Shown here: positions 37,640 through 46,295 of the stretch, in pieces
How the letters are laid out: each line of letters opens with the position of its first letter
Position numbering within the stretch: position 1 is the first letter of the stretch
Source: Aurantiacibacter xanthus
GTDB lineage: Bacteria; Pseudomonadota; Alphaproteobacteria; Sphingomonadales; Sphingomonadaceae
Length of the DNA: 64,000 nucleotides
Reading direction: 5' to 3'
NCBI RefSeq assembly: GCF_003584015.1
Contig: NZ_QXFM01000066.1
Coordinates: forward strand, 78,010-142,009
Position numbers and translations under genes: made by a program
The notes under the pieces: model-generated
Seen by the model: the letters and a program-made list of their open reading frames with translations, nothing else
What the model was told of the DNA's origin: nothing
The model's database searches: none

Positions 37640-38302
37640 TTAGAAGCGATAGCCCAGGCCCAGCATCACCTGGTGACGGTCGAGGTCGACGTCGAAACGG
37701 TCGCTCGCCGCACCGCTCGGAGCCGTGAACTGGCCTTTGCCATAGTTCGAGTAGCGATACTCGACCTTGCCGAAGAAGTTCTGGCCGAACTGCTGTTCGA
37801 CACCGGCACCCAGGCGCCAGCCGTCGAGATCGACATTGGTGCCGACATCGGTGGTGTTGTCGGTGGCCAGCACATTCATGCGAGCATTGGTGTAACCGCC
37901 CTTGGCATAGAGCAGCGTGCTCGGGGTGACGGGCACACCGGCGCGCACGCCGACGTAGAGGTCACGGCCGGCATCGATGTTCGACACGCCGAAGTTGGTC
38001 AGATTGGTGGTGTTGTAGTTGGTCTTGGCCTCGGATTCGATCCATTCGCCTTCCAGACCCAGCACCGCGCCGCCAACGGCGAAGTCGTAGCCGACGCCGA
38101 CACCATAGGCGACGTCGTCGATCGACTGATCGATGTCGTCGGCATTGTCGATGTCGGTGGTGGAACCCGGACGGACGCTGTCGTAGCCGATGATGCCCTC
38201 GATACGCGGGCCGGTGAAAGCCGAACCGTCCTGCGCCATGGCGGGCGTTGCGAGCGCAATGCTCGAAAGACCAGCGATAAGAAGTGCGCGTTGGGTATTC
38301 AT
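37640..38302 (-). CDS. Outer-membrane beta-barrel protein (porin/OmpA-like barrel family)
   Basis: 220 residues with a signal peptide (MNTQRALLIAGLSSIALATPAMAQ). The mature chain alternates hydrophobic residues and ends in GLGYRF, a C-terminal aromatic for BAM recognition. The size suggests an 8-stranded barrel (PF13505-like). GGAGTAAG upstream of the ATG fixes the start. A paralogue with the same architecture lies directly upstream on the same strand. Function is unknown; family members serve as envelope structural proteins. Confidence 0.87.
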   Translation of the reverse strand: MNTQRALLIAGLSSIALATPAMAQDGSAFTGPRIEGIIGYDSVRPGSTTDIDNADDIDQSIDDVAYGVGVGYDFAVGGAVLGLEGEWIESEAKTNYNTTNLTNFGVSNIDAGRDLYVGVRAGVPVTPSTLLYAKGGYTNARMNVLATDNTTDVGTNVDLDGWRLGAGVEQQFGQNFFGKVEYRYSNYGKGQFTAPSGAASDRFDVDLDRHQVMLGLGYRF

Positions 38303-38394
38303 AATCTTACTCCATTCCGTAATCATCACACATGAAGCATGTGCATGGATTGCTGAAATGGGTATCGAGGCTGCTCCGTTCCATTAACCTCACA

Positions 38395-38411
38395 CAACGA
38401 AAATTTCGTTG
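38395..38411. promoter_or_regulatory. Perfect 17-bp inverted repeat upstream of an outer-membrane barrel gene
   Basis: CAACGAAA-A-TTTCGTTG lies about 93 bases before the ATG of the barrel gene at 37640-38302. A diverged form (AACGAAAC ... ATCGTTG) is found at the same relative place upstream of the paralogue, near 39422-39450. This suggests a conserved operator; the regulator is unknown. Confidence 0.45.
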
Positions 38412-38631
38412 CAGAAAAGCCACACTTGCGTGAGCCAGACCGAGATTTGCATGCGACGAACGGCAGGAACCCAAGCGCGATATCGCGCCTTACGCGCGCG
38501 GATCACTCATCCGGGCGCTGATTGGGAGCGATCTGGCGCGGTTTCCCCGGCGATCCACCGCTCGTCGCTGAACGGGCACGGCTCGCTGGCTGCGATGGTG
38601 CAGATGTCAGGAACCTCGCGCGCCGCGCACG

Positions 38632-38664
38632 AAAAAGGGGCCGGAGGATTGTCCCCGGCCCCTC
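38632..38664 (-). terminator. Intrinsic terminator after the second outer-membrane barrel gene
   Basis: Minus strand: GGGGCCGGGGA, loop, TCCTCCGGCCCC, then TTTTT. It lies 24 bases after the stop of the barrel gene at 38689-39339. Confidence 0.82.
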
Positions 38665-38688
38665 GTCAGGCGATCTTATCGCAAGCAA

Positions 38689-39339
38689 TCAGAAGCGGTA
38701 GCCAACGCCCACCAGCACCTGATGGCGGTCGAAGTCCGTATCGAAGCGTTCGGTGGTGGCACCGTTGGCAAATTCGAACTTACCCTCGTCGTAGTTCGCA
38801 TAGCGATACTCGAGCTTGCCGTAGAAGTTCGGGCCGAAGGCGCGCTCGACACCGGCACCAACGCGCCAGCCATCGAGGTGGGTTTTGAGATCGACATCGG
38901 TGGTGTTGTCGCTGACCAGCACGTTCGCACGGGCGTTCGTATAGCCGACCTTGGCATAGAGCAACGTGCTCGGCGTCACGGGCACACCCGCACGCAAGCC
39001 GACGTAGATCTCACGCCCCATGTCGGTCTTCGCCACGTCGAAAGTGGTGGCATCGCTGATAGCGTAGCTGGTCTTGGCGTCGGTTTCGAGCCATTCGCCC
39101 TCGACACCCAGCACCACGCCGCCAAGGGCGAGATCGTAGCCAATGCCGACACCGTAGGCGAGACCGTCGATCGACCGGTCGAAATCTGCATCGGGTTCCG
39201 AGCCCGAACGGGTGTTGTCGTAACCGACGATCCCTTCGATCCGCGGGCCGGTGAAAGTGGAATTGTCCTGCGCCATGACAGGGGTCGCGAGCGCAACACT
39301 CGAGAATCCTGCGATAATAAGGGCGCGTTGGATATTCAT
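38689..39339 (-). CDS. Outer-membrane beta-barrel protein, paralogue
   Basis: 216 residues with signal peptide MNIQRALIIAGFSSVALATPVMAQ, nearly the same as in the neighbouring paralogue. Shared segments include FTGPRIEGI-GYD, YGVG-GYD-A-GG-VLG-EGEW, and GVPVTPSTLLYAK-GYTNAR, and both end GVGYRF/GLGYRF. It is clearly a tandem duplication with divergence in the loops. It has its own terminator, so the two genes can be expressed separately. Confidence 0.87.
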   Translation of the reverse strand: MNIQRALIIAGFSSVALATPVMAQDNSTFTGPRIEGIVGYDNTRSGSEPDADFDRSIDGLAYGVGIGYDLALGGVVLGVEGEWLETDAKTSYAISDATTFDVAKTDMGREIYVGLRAGVPVTPSTLLYAKVGYTNARANVLVSDNTTDVDLKTHLDGWRVGAGVERAFGPNFYGKLEYRYANYDEGKFEFANGATTERFDTDFDRHQVLVGVGYRF

Positions 39340-39514
39340 ATTATTACTCCATTTCGTAATCATGCTATAAAAATATGTGCATGAGTTGCCGAAATGGTCG
39401 GCAGCACCTGTCCGTTATATTAACGAAACAATGTCGGCAAACATCGTTGCACAATGGCAACACCAAGCATCCTCCTTTCCAACCTGCCCCCGTGCCACTA
39501 TATGGCGAGGCCTC

Positions 39515-40783
39515 ATGTCCAACACCGATCTCATGCCGATTGCAGGCGCAATCGATCCCGTTCCCGTTGCGCGCGACATCACGCCGCGCGACGATGGCCG
39601 CGTCGACCTTATCGGCCTGCCGAAAAAGCGCATCGCCGAGCTGTTTGCCGAGGCGGGCCTCGATGCAAAGCAGGCCAAGCTGCGCGCCAAGCAGGTGTTC
39701 CACTGGCTTTACCATCGCGGCGTGACCGAGTTCGAGGCGATGACCGACATCGCCAAGACCATGCGCCCCTGGCTTACCGAGCGGTTCGTGATCGGCCGCC
39801 CCAACGTGGTCGAGGCGCAGGTCAGTTCCGACGGCACCCGCAAATGGCTGCTGCAAACCGACGACGGCCACGAGTTCGAGATGGTCTTCATCCCCGATGC
39901 CGACCGGGGCACCCTGTGCGTTTCCTCGCAGGTGGGCTGCACGCTCAACTGCCGGTTCTGCCACACCGGCACCATGCGGCTGGTGCGCAACCTGACGCCG
40001 GGCGAGATCGTCGGCCAGGTGATGCTCGCGCGCGATGCGCTGGGCGAATGGCCGAAGGGCGCGAACGATACGCGTGTCGGCACGATGGCTGGGCTCGACG
40101 AGGACGAGACCGAGGCCGAATATACCGCCGACGGACGCCTGCTCACCAACATCGTGATGATGGGCATGGGCGAGCCGCTCTACAATTTCGACCATGTGAA
40201 GCAGGCGCTCACGCTGGTGATGGACGGCGACGGGCTGGCGCTCTCCAAGCGGCGGATCACGCTCTCGACCAGCGGCGTGGTGCCGATGATGGCGCGCTGC
40301 GGCGAGGAGATCGGGGTCAACCTCGCGGTCTCGCTCCACGCGGTGACCAAGGACGTGCGCGACGAGATCGTACCGATCAACAAGAAGTACGGCATCGAGG
40401 AACTGCTGCAGGCCTGCGCCGACTATCCCGGCGCCTCGAATGCGCGGCGCATCACGTTTGAATATGTGATGCTGAAGGACAAGAACGACAGCGACGAGGA
40501 TGCGCGCAAGCTGGTGCGGTTGCTGAAGGCCTACAAGCTGCCGGCCAAGGTCAATCTGATCCCGTTCAATCCATGGCCCGGCGCGGTTTATGATTGTTCG
40601 ACGCCTGAGCGGATCCGGTCGTTCTCGAACATCGTGTTCGAAGGCGGGATTTCGGCCCCGGTGCGCACCCCGCGCGGACGCGACATCGATGCCGCCTGCG
40701 GCCAGCTCAAGACCGCCGCGCAGAAGAAGAGCCGCGCCGAACGCGACCGCGAAGCCGCGAGCGAGGCAGCCAACGAGGCATGA
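39515..40783 (+). CDS. rlmN: 23S rRNA (adenine(2503)-C(2))-methyltransferase
   Basis: 422-residue radical-SAM enzyme that methylates C2 of A2503 in 23S rRNA and A37 in some tRNAs. The cluster motif is CTLNCRFC (Cys142, 146, 149). The conserved SSQVGC segment and the C-terminal [11 protein letters not shown] motif, holding the methyl-carrying Cys, are present. Start at [11 protein letters not shown]; the open frame upstream lies in the promoter region of the barrel gene. It is the first gene of an overlapping operon with a methyltransferase and a MOSC protein. Confidence 0.94.
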   Translation: MSNTDLMPIAGAIDPVPVARDITPRDDGRVDLIGLPKKRIAELFAEAGLDAKQAKLRAKQVFHWLYHRGVTEFEAMTDIAKTMRPWLTERFVIGRPNVVEAQVSSDGTRKWLLQTDDGHEFEMVFIPDADRGTLCVSSQVGCTLNCRFCHTGTMRLVRNLTPGEIVGQVMLARDALGEWPKGANDTRVGTMAGLDEDETEAEYTADGRLLTNIVMMGMGEPLYNFDHVKQALTLVMDGDGLALSKRRITLSTSGVVPMMARCGEEIGVNLAVSLHAVTKDVRDEIVPINKKYGIEELLQACADYPGASNARRITFEYVMLKDKNDSDEDARKLVRLLKAYKLPAKVNLIPFNPWPGAVYDCSTPERIRSFSNIVFEGGISAPVRTPRGRDIDAACGQLKTAAQKKSRAERDREAASEAANEA

Positions 40784-41382
40784 GCGTGCGGGCGGAGATC
40801 GATCCCGCCACGCAAGCCTTCTACCAGAGCCGTGCGCGCGAGTGGTCCGAGGCCTTTCCCTACGACTACTCGCGCTTTCTCGACGACTTCCTTGCGCCCG
40901 GTGCGCTGGTGCTCGAACTGGGCTGCGGCGACGGGCGCGATGGCGCACGGATGGAAGCGCTCGGCTTTCGTGTCGATGCCACCGACGGCACTCCGGCGAT
41001 GGCTGCGCTGGCACAGGAAAAGCTCGGCCGCCCTGCCCGCGTGATGCAATTCGGCGAGCTGGAGGCGGTGAGCGAATACGACGCGGTCTATGCCCATGCC
41101 TCGCTGCACCATCAGCCGTTTGCCGGACTTGCCGATGCGCTGGCACGGATCGAGCGGGCACTCAAACCCGGTGGCCTGTTTTTCGCGAACTACAAGCTGG
41201 GCGACGGCGAGCACCGCGATGCGCTCGGGCGGCTGTACAACTTCCCGCCACGCGCCGACCTTATGGCGCTCTATGAGCCGCGCGACTGGGACATTGTCGA
41301 AGCGGTCGACTACGAAGACAGCGGGATGGACAAGGTCATGCGCCCATGGATCGCGCTGACCGTGCAAAGGAACGGGCAATGA
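40780..41382 (+). CDS. Class I SAM-dependent methyltransferase
   Basis: 200 residues. Motif [16 protein letters not shown], acidic [10 protein letters not shown], and post-motif [12 protein letters not shown] are typical of small-molecule Methyltransf_11/25 enzymes. The substrate is unknown. Its ATG overlaps the rlmN stop (ATGA) and its own stop overlaps the MOSC gene start, so the three genes are translationally coupled. Confidence 0.85.
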   Translation: MSVRAEIDPATQAFYQSRAREWSEAFPYDYSRFLDDFLAPGALVLELGCGDGRDGARMEALGFRVDATDGTPAMAALAQEKLGRPARVMQFGELEAVSEYDAVYAHASLHHQPFAGLADALARIERALKPGGLFFANYKLGDGEHRDALGRLYNFPPRADLMALYEPRDWDIVEAVDYEDSGMDKVMRPWIALTVQRNGQ

Positions 41383-42026
41383 CATGGCAGGTCGAGGCGC
41401 TCTGCGCTGGCCGCAAGCAGAGCTTTCGCGGCGATAGCCTGAGCGCCATTGCCAAGCTGGCGCTCGATGGGCCGGTGGCAATCACGAAGCTCGGCCTTGC
41501 CGGGGATGAACAGGCTGACCCGGTCCATCACGGCGGACCGGACATGGCCGTTCACCTTTATCCGCTCGACCACCACGCGTTCTGGCGCGAGCAGATCGGC
41601 GACCATGAGCTGCTGGGCAATCCGGGCGCTTTCGGCTCCAACCTGGCAGTGCACGGGATCAGCGAAGGCGATGTCCTGCTCGGCAGCCGCTACCGGCTGG
41701 GCAGCGCGCTGATCGAGGCCTGCCAGCCACGCCAGCCCTGCTGGAAGATCGAACACCGGTTCGGCACCAAGGGCATGGTTGCCAGCATCCTCGCCAGCGG
41801 GCGCTGCGGCTGGTTCTGCCGCGTGATCGACGAAGGCACCGCGCAGGCGGGCGACACACTCTCACTGGAAGAGGAAGGTCTGCCCGGCTGGACCATGGCG
41901 CGCCTGTTCGAAGCGCTGTGGGGAACCAGCGAGCCGACCGACCCCGCGCTCCTGCGCGCAATAGCCGACCTCCCCCCGCTGGCGGACAAATTGCGCGGCA
42001 AGATCATGGCGCGGCTGGACGCCTAG
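41379..42026 (+). CDS. MOSC domain-containing protein (YiiM-like)
   Basis: 215 residues. The MOSC fold is recognised by GDEQADPVHHGGPDMAVHLYP, GAFGSNLAVHGISEGDVLLGSRYRLGSALIEACQPRQPCWKI (with the conserved Cys) and the C-terminal helical extension ending ADKLRGKIMARL, as in YiiM. YiiM-type proteins use molybdenum cofactor to reduce N-hydroxylated compounds. The start at 41379 overlaps the preceding gene (ATGA). Confidence 0.88.
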   Translation: MTWQVEALCAGRKQSFRGDSLSAIAKLALDGPVAITKLGLAGDEQADPVHHGGPDMAVHLYPLDHHAFWREQIGDHELLGNPGAFGSNLAVHGISEGDVLLGSRYRLGSALIEACQPRQPCWKIEHRFGTKGMVASILASGRCGWFCRVIDEGTAQAGDTLSLEEEGLPGWTMARLFEALWGTSEPTDPALLRAIADLPPLADKLRGKIMARLDA

Positions 42027-42081
42027 CACCGATCCTGTAAGATCGTTGGCAATCTAACTATTGCCAGGAGAGAGGCAGCCC

Positions 42082-43284
42082 ATGCTTGAAACCGCCCTCG
42101 TCAGCTGTGACGACCATCTCGACCTTAATATGCTGCCCGCCAATGTGCTGGCCGACCGGATGTCGGCCAAGTGGGGTGAACGCGCGCCGCGCGTCGACAT
42201 TCCTGATGATGGCCCCGCCAGTTGGATCGCGGACGGCAACCGCTGGGGCTTCTGGGCCGGCAAGAAAGTGGAGCAGAAAGGCCCTAAGCCGCTGCTGACC
42301 GCCTTCGATCGCGGCGGAGTGGAAGACCTGACGGAACTGCGCGCCGGGCACCCCAAGCTGCGCCTTGCCGATATGGACCGCGATCAGGTCTGGGCGCACG
42401 TCGTCTATGGCCCGGTGACCTCGATCAAATCGGAAGACCCGGAGTTCACCGCCGAAGCCTATGCCGCCTACAACGACTGGCTTTATGAGGACTATTGCGC
42501 CGAAGCGCCCGACCGGCTGATCGGGGTCGCCATGCTGCCGCCGCAGCCCGAAATGGCCCATGCCGAGCTGGAACGGCTGGCGAAGAAGGGCGGCTGCCGT
42601 CAGGCCAATCTCCAGATCGCCGTGTGCGAACCGCGCCTTGAGGACAAGCGGTGGGAGCCGGTGTTCCGCCTGCTTGAGGAAAGCGGGATCGTGCTGTCGT
42701 TCCACGTCACCGTGTTCCCCAAGGCGGGCGACGCCTTCGACAAGTACAAGGGCTCGCCGGGCGCGACCTTCCTCCACGCCAAGATGTTCATCGAGCAGTT
42801 CCTCGACCCCTTCGTCGACCTGTTCGCCTGGGGCCTGCTCGAACGGCATCCGGGCGTGAAGCTGGTCATCGCCGAATGCGGCGCGGGCTGGGTGCCGTGG
42901 GTGGTGGAAGAGCTGGACTATCGCCACCACCGCCTGTGGGAATGCGCCGATTACTGGGCCGACAAGGGCGGCGTGCCGCACGAGATGAAGCCATCGGAGA
43001 TCTTCAAGCGGCAGATTTACGGCACCTTCCAGCAAAGCCCCACCACGATGGCACTGACCGACTTCTGGGGCCCGGACAACCTGCTGTGGGCCAGCGACTA
43101 TCCCCATCCCGACAGCATCTGGCCCAATTCGGTGCCGACCATCAATCGCACCATGGGGCATATGGACCCGGCGCAGGTCGCCCGGATCGTGGGCGGAAAT
43201 GCGGCTAAGCTCTATGGGCTCGATCTGAGCAAGGCCACGGTGCGCGCCCGGCTCGATGTGGGGAATGATCGCGCGGCGGCGTGA
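42082..43284 (+). CDS. Amidohydrolase-2 family metal-dependent hydrolase
   Basis: 400 residues with a TIM-barrel amidohydrolase-related fold: N-terminal metal motif region (VSCDDHLDL), FHVTVFP in the middle, LVIAECGAGWVPWVVEELDYRHHRLWE, and the C-terminal metal Asp in LLWASDYPHPDSIWPNS. Related enzymes include aminocarboxymuconate-semialdehyde decarboxylase-like and other decarboxylases of aromatic or aliphatic acids; the substrate is not deducible. AGGAGAGAGG precedes the ATG. It stands alone. Confidence 0.85.
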   Translation: MLETALVSCDDHLDLNMLPANVLADRMSAKWGERAPRVDIPDDGPASWIADGNRWGFWAGKKVEQKGPKPLLTAFDRGGVEDLTELRAGHPKLRLADMDRDQVWAHVVYGPVTSIKSEDPEFTAEAYAAYNDWLYEDYCAEAPDRLIGVAMLPPQPEMAHAELERLAKKGGCRQANLQIAVCEPRLEDKRWEPVFRLLEESGIVLSFHVTVFPKAGDAFDKYKGSPGATFLHAKMFIEQFLDPFVDLFAWGLLERHPGVKLVIAECGAGWVPWVVEELDYRHHRLWECADYWADKGGVPHEMKPSEIFKRQIYGTFQQSPTTMALTDFWGPDNLLWASDYPHPDSIWPNSVPTINRTMGHMDPAQVARIVGGNAAKLYGLDLSKATVRARLDVGNDRAAA

Positions 43285-43368
43285 GGCGATTTCCGGCTCG
43301 GTTTGTCGCAGGAGGAAAACGGCTCGACCCTGAATTCGTATCCCAACAATTCGTTCATCTCCCGTTGG

Positions 43369-43393
43369 GGAACTGTGAACGAGATTGATCGTC
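43369..43393 (+). promoter_or_regulatory. EcfG-type (general stress sigma) promoter candidate
   Basis: GGAAC at 43369-43373 and CGTC at 43390-43393 are separated by 16 bases, close to the alphaproteobacterial EcfG consensus GGAAC-N16/17-CGTT. The distance to the ATG at 43432 leaves a short leader. The last base of the -10 differs from consensus. Confidence 0.5.
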
Positions 43394-43431
43394 ATTCCGG
43401 CACAACGCTGGACCGATGAAAGGATCGAGCC

Positions 43432-43875
43432 ATGAAAAAGAAGTTTCTCGCCCCCCTCGCCGCCATGGCTACGGCAGCTGCGGCTCTGACCATCCCGGCT
43501 GCCCCCGCTGCGGCAGACCCGCCGCGCTGGGCACCGGCGCACGGCTATGATCGCAACCACGATCGCTATGACGTGCGCTACGATCGCCGCGACGACCGCC
43601 GCTATCGTAACGACCGCGTTTATGACAGCCGCGGCCGCTATATCGAGCCGCGCCGCGTAAGCCGCGACGACCGTGTGTGGCAGGGCCGCGATGGCCGCTA
43701 CTACTGCGAGCGCAGCAACGGCACCACCGGGCTGATCATCGGTGCCGCCGGTGGCGCGTTGGTTGGCCGCACCATCGACACGCAGGGTGACCGCACGCTC
43801 GGCACCGTGGTCGGCGGCGTGCTGGGTGGCCTGCTGGGCCGCGAGATCGACCGTGGCGGTGCCCGCTGCCGCTAA
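43432..43875 (+). CDS. Glycine-zipper 2TM domain envelope protein
   Basis: 147 residues: signal peptide (MKKKFLAPLAAMATAAAALTIPAAPAAA), an Arg/Asp/Tyr-rich low-complexity region (YDRNHDRYDVRYDRRDDRRYRND), then a glycine-zipper segment (GLIIGAAGGALVGRTIDTQGDRTLGTVVGGVLGGLLGREID) of the type in Rick_17kDa_Anti/2TM proteins. Probably a periplasmic or outer-membrane stress protein. It carries an EcfG-like promoter and its own terminator. Confidence 0.85.
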   Translation: MKKKFLAPLAAMATAAAALTIPAAPAAADPPRWAPAHGYDRNHDRYDVRYDRRDDRRYRNDRVYDSRGRYIEPRRVSRDDRVWQGRDGRYYCERSNGTTGLIIGAAGGALVGRTIDTQGDRTLGTVVGGVLGGLLGREIDRGGARCR

Positions 43876-43895
43876 AAGACCTATCGAAGTCCCCA

Positions 43896-43933
43896 AGGAG
43901 GGCGCCGCATCGCAAGGTGCGGCGCCCTTTTTG
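43896..43933 (+). terminator. Rho-independent terminator after the glycine-zipper gene
   Basis: AGGGCGCCGCA, loop TCGCAAGG, TGCGGCGCCCT, then a T run. It ends 37 bases before the NAD synthetase open frame, so that gene must have its own promoter in the short interval between. Confidence 0.88.
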
Positions 43934-43942
43934 TTGCGGCAA

Positions 43943-43959
43943 GTATCCTTTTGGGATAC
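43943..43959. promoter_or_regulatory. Inverted repeat directly upstream of the HTH-NadE start
   Basis: GTATCC-TTTTG-GGATAC, perfect six-base arms, ends 10 bases before the ATG at 43970 and occupies the place where promoter or ribosome binding site would be. Given that the encoded protein opens with a helix-turn-helix domain, this is a candidate autoregulatory operator (inference). Confidence 0.4.
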
Positions 43960-43969
43960 GTGAATAACC

Positions 43970-46261
43970 ATGCACCGCGCAGGTCAGAAAATCCGCACCT
44001 TCCGCGAGGCGCACGATCCGCCGCTGAGCGCGGGTGAATTCGGCGCGCGCTATGGTGAGCCGTGGGCCAGCCGCACGGTCTATGGCTGGGAAGCGCAGGG
44101 CAAGATCCCCCGTGCCGCCACGCAGAAACGCCTTGCCGAACTGGGCATCTGCCAGCCATCCGATTTCCTCGATCCCGCCCTCACCCCAACCGAGCAGGCC
44201 CCGATGAGCGACACCCACCCCTTCTACGACATGCACACCCACGGCTTCGTGCGTGTCGCCACCAGCACACCCTCGGTGCACACCGCCGATGTCGCGTTCA
44301 ACCGCGCGGGCATTCTCGACGAGGCCCACCGCGCGCACGAGGCCCATGTCGACCTGCTGCTCTATCCCGAACTCAGCCTGTCGTCCTATGCGCTCGACGA
44401 TCTGGTGATGCAGGAGGCGCTGCTCGAAGCCGTCGAGCACGAGATCGAGACCATCCGTGCGGCGAGCGAGACGCTGAGCCCGGTGCTGGTGATCGGCGCC
44501 CCGCTACGCCGCAATGGCCGGATTTACAACTGCGCCGTGGTGATCGCCCATGGCGAGGTGCTCGGTGCGGTGCCGAAAAGCTATCTGCCGAACTACCGCG
44601 AGTTCTACGAAAAGCGGTGGTTCGCCCATGGGCGCGAGTGCCGCGACCTGTGGATCGCCATCAACGGCGCGGAAGTCCCGTTCGGGGTCGATCTGCTGTT
44701 TGCCGCGCAGGATCTGCCCGGCTTCACCTTCGGGATCGAGATCTGCGAAGACTTCTGGGCGCCGATGCCCTCGGGCAGCCGCACGGCACTGGCGGGGGCC
44801 ACGATCCTGCTCAACCTCTCGGCCTCGCCCGTCACCATCGGCCGCGCCGACGAGCGCAAGGCGCTGTGCCATGTCAGCTCGACGCGGCTGATCTGCGCCT
44901 ATGCCTACTCCGCCGCAGGCCACGGTGAGAGCACCACCGACCTCGCCTGGGACGGACAGGGCATGATCTACGAGCTGGGCGACCTGCTCGCCGAAAGCGC
45001 CCGCTTCGATCTGCAGCCCGAGTTGTCCATCGCCGACATCGACACCCGCCGCATTGTCGCCGAACGCAGCCGTAACGCCACCTTCAACGACTGCGCCGAG
45101 GCCGAGGGCCACCCCGAAGACAGCTTCCGCACCGTCGCCTTCGACCATGCGCCTGCTGCTGGCGACATCGGCCTGATCCGCCCGGTCCGCCGCTTCCCCT
45201 TCGTGCCCGACCGCCAGCACCGCCTCGACGAGGACTGTTACGAGGCCTTCAACATTCAGGTCGACGCCCTGATGCGCCGGTTCCAGTCGACCCATGCCAA
45301 ATGCATGGTGATCGGCATTTCGGGCGGGCTCGATTCGACGCACGCGCTGATCGTGGCGGCCAAGGCCTGCGACCGGCTCGGCCTGCCGCGCACCACCATT
45401 CGCGGCTATACCATGCCCGGTTTCGGCACCTCCGAAGGCACGAAGAGCAACGCCTGGAAGCTGATGCGTGCGCTCGGCATCGCAGCCGAAGAGATCGACA
45501 TCCGTCCCGCCGCCGAACTGATGCTGAAGGACATCGACCACCCCTATGCCGGCGGCGAGCCGGTCTACGACGTGACCTTCGAGAACGTGCAGGCGGGCCT
45601 GCGCACCGACTATCTGTTCCGCATCGCCGGGCACCATGGCGGCTTCGTGATCGGCACCGGCGACCTCAGCGAACTGGCGCTGGGCTGGTGTACCTATGGC
45701 GTGGGCGACCAGATGAGCCACTATGCGGTGAACGCAGGCGTGCCCAAGACGCTGATCCAGTATCTGATCCACTGGGCCACCGGAACCGAGCAGTTCGATC
45801 CCGAGACCGACGCGGTGCTCGAAGCGATCCTCGCCACCGAGATCAGCCCCGAGCTGGTCCCGGCGGGCGAAGATCAGCTGATCCAGAGCACCGAGGCCAT
45901 GGTCGGCCCCTACGAACTGAACGACTTCTTCCTCCACCATGTGGTGCGCTACGGCCAGAAGCCGAGCCATGTCGCCTTCCTCGCCTGGCACGCCTGGCGC
46001 GACCGCTCGCGCGGGTTGTGGCCGCACGCTTTCCCCGAGGCCAAGAAGAACGCCTATGATCTGGCGACCATCACTGCATGGCTCGACAAGTTTCTCGCCC
46101 GGTTCTTCGGCTTCAGCCAGTTCAAGCGCAGCGCCATTCCCAACGGCCCGAAGGTGAGCGCAGGCGGCGCGCTCAGCCCGCGCGGCGACTGGCGCGCACC
46201 GAGCGATGCCGTGGCCGATCTGTGGAAGGCCGAGCTTAAGGCGAACGTGCCGGAGGGGTAG
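43970..46261 (+). CDS. nadE: Glutamine-dependent NAD+ synthetase with N-terminal helix-turn-helix extension
   Basis: 763 residues if read from 43970. From residue 79 (MSDTHPFYDMHTHGFVRVA) it is an ordinary two-domain NAD+ synthetase: nitrilase-type glutaminase (LYPELSLSSY, VPKSYLPNYREFYEKRWF, GIEICEDFW) and ATP pyrophosphatase synthase domain (GISGGLDSTHAL, GTGDLSELALGWCTYG). It amidates deamido-NAD to NAD. Residues 1-70 read like an XRE-type HTH (LSAGEFGARYGEPWASRTVYGWEAQGKIPRAATQKRLAELGI...FLDPA). No stop separates the two parts. A start at 44204 would give the usual length of about 685 residues but has no good ribosome binding site; neither has 43970. Confidence 0.88.
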   Translation: MHRAGQKIRTFREAHDPPLSAGEFGARYGEPWASRTVYGWEAQGKIPRAATQKRLAELGICQPSDFLDPALTPTEQAPMSDTHPFYDMHTHGFVRVATSTPSVHTADVAFNRAGILDEAHRAHEAHVDLLLYPELSLSSYALDDLVMQEALLEAVEHEIETIRAASETLSPVLVIGAPLRRNGRIYNCAVVIAHGEVLGAVPKSYLPNYREFYEKRWFAHGRECRDLWIAINGAEVPFGVDLLFAAQDLPGFTFGIEICEDFWAPMPSGSRTALAGATILLNLSASPVTIGRADERKALCHVSSTRLICAYAYSAAGHGESTTDLAWDGQGMIYELGDLLAESARFDLQPELSIADIDTRRIVAERSRNATFNDCAEAEGHPEDSFRTVAFDHAPAAGDIGLIRPVRRFPFVPDRQHRLDEDCYEAFNIQVDALMRRFQSTHAKCMVIGISGGLDSTHALIVAAKACDRLGLPRTTIRGYTMPGFGTSEGTKSNAWKLMRALGIAAEEIDIRPAAELMLKDIDHPYAGGEPVYDVTFENVQAGLRTDYLFRIAGHHGGFVIGTGDLSELALGWCTYGVGDQMSHYAVNAGVPKTLIQYLIHWATGTEQFDPETDAVLEAILATEISPELVPAGEDQLIQSTEAMVGPYELNDFFLHHVVRYGQKPSHVAFLAWHAWRDRSRGLWPHAFPEAKKNAYDLATITAWLDKFLARFFGFSQFKRSAIPNGPKVSAGGALSPRGDWRAPSDAVADLWKAELKANVPEG

Positions 46262-46295
46262 GCTGCGTTGACTCTGCCCGGCTGGCGCCGCGCGC

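Larger units (their letters stand above)
38303..38688. other. Gene-free spacer between the two barrel genes
   Basis: 386 bases. They hold the upstream region of the first barrel gene, including the palindrome CAACGAAAATTTCGTTG at 38395-38411, and near the other end the terminator of the second barrel gene (38632-38664). I see no further reading frame with credible coding character. Confidence 0.6.

Noticed and set aside
42058..43971. 637-codon minus frame over the amidohydrolase and glycine-zipper genes
   Set aside because: Antisense to two real genes and spanning an EcfG-like promoter; no domain recognisable.
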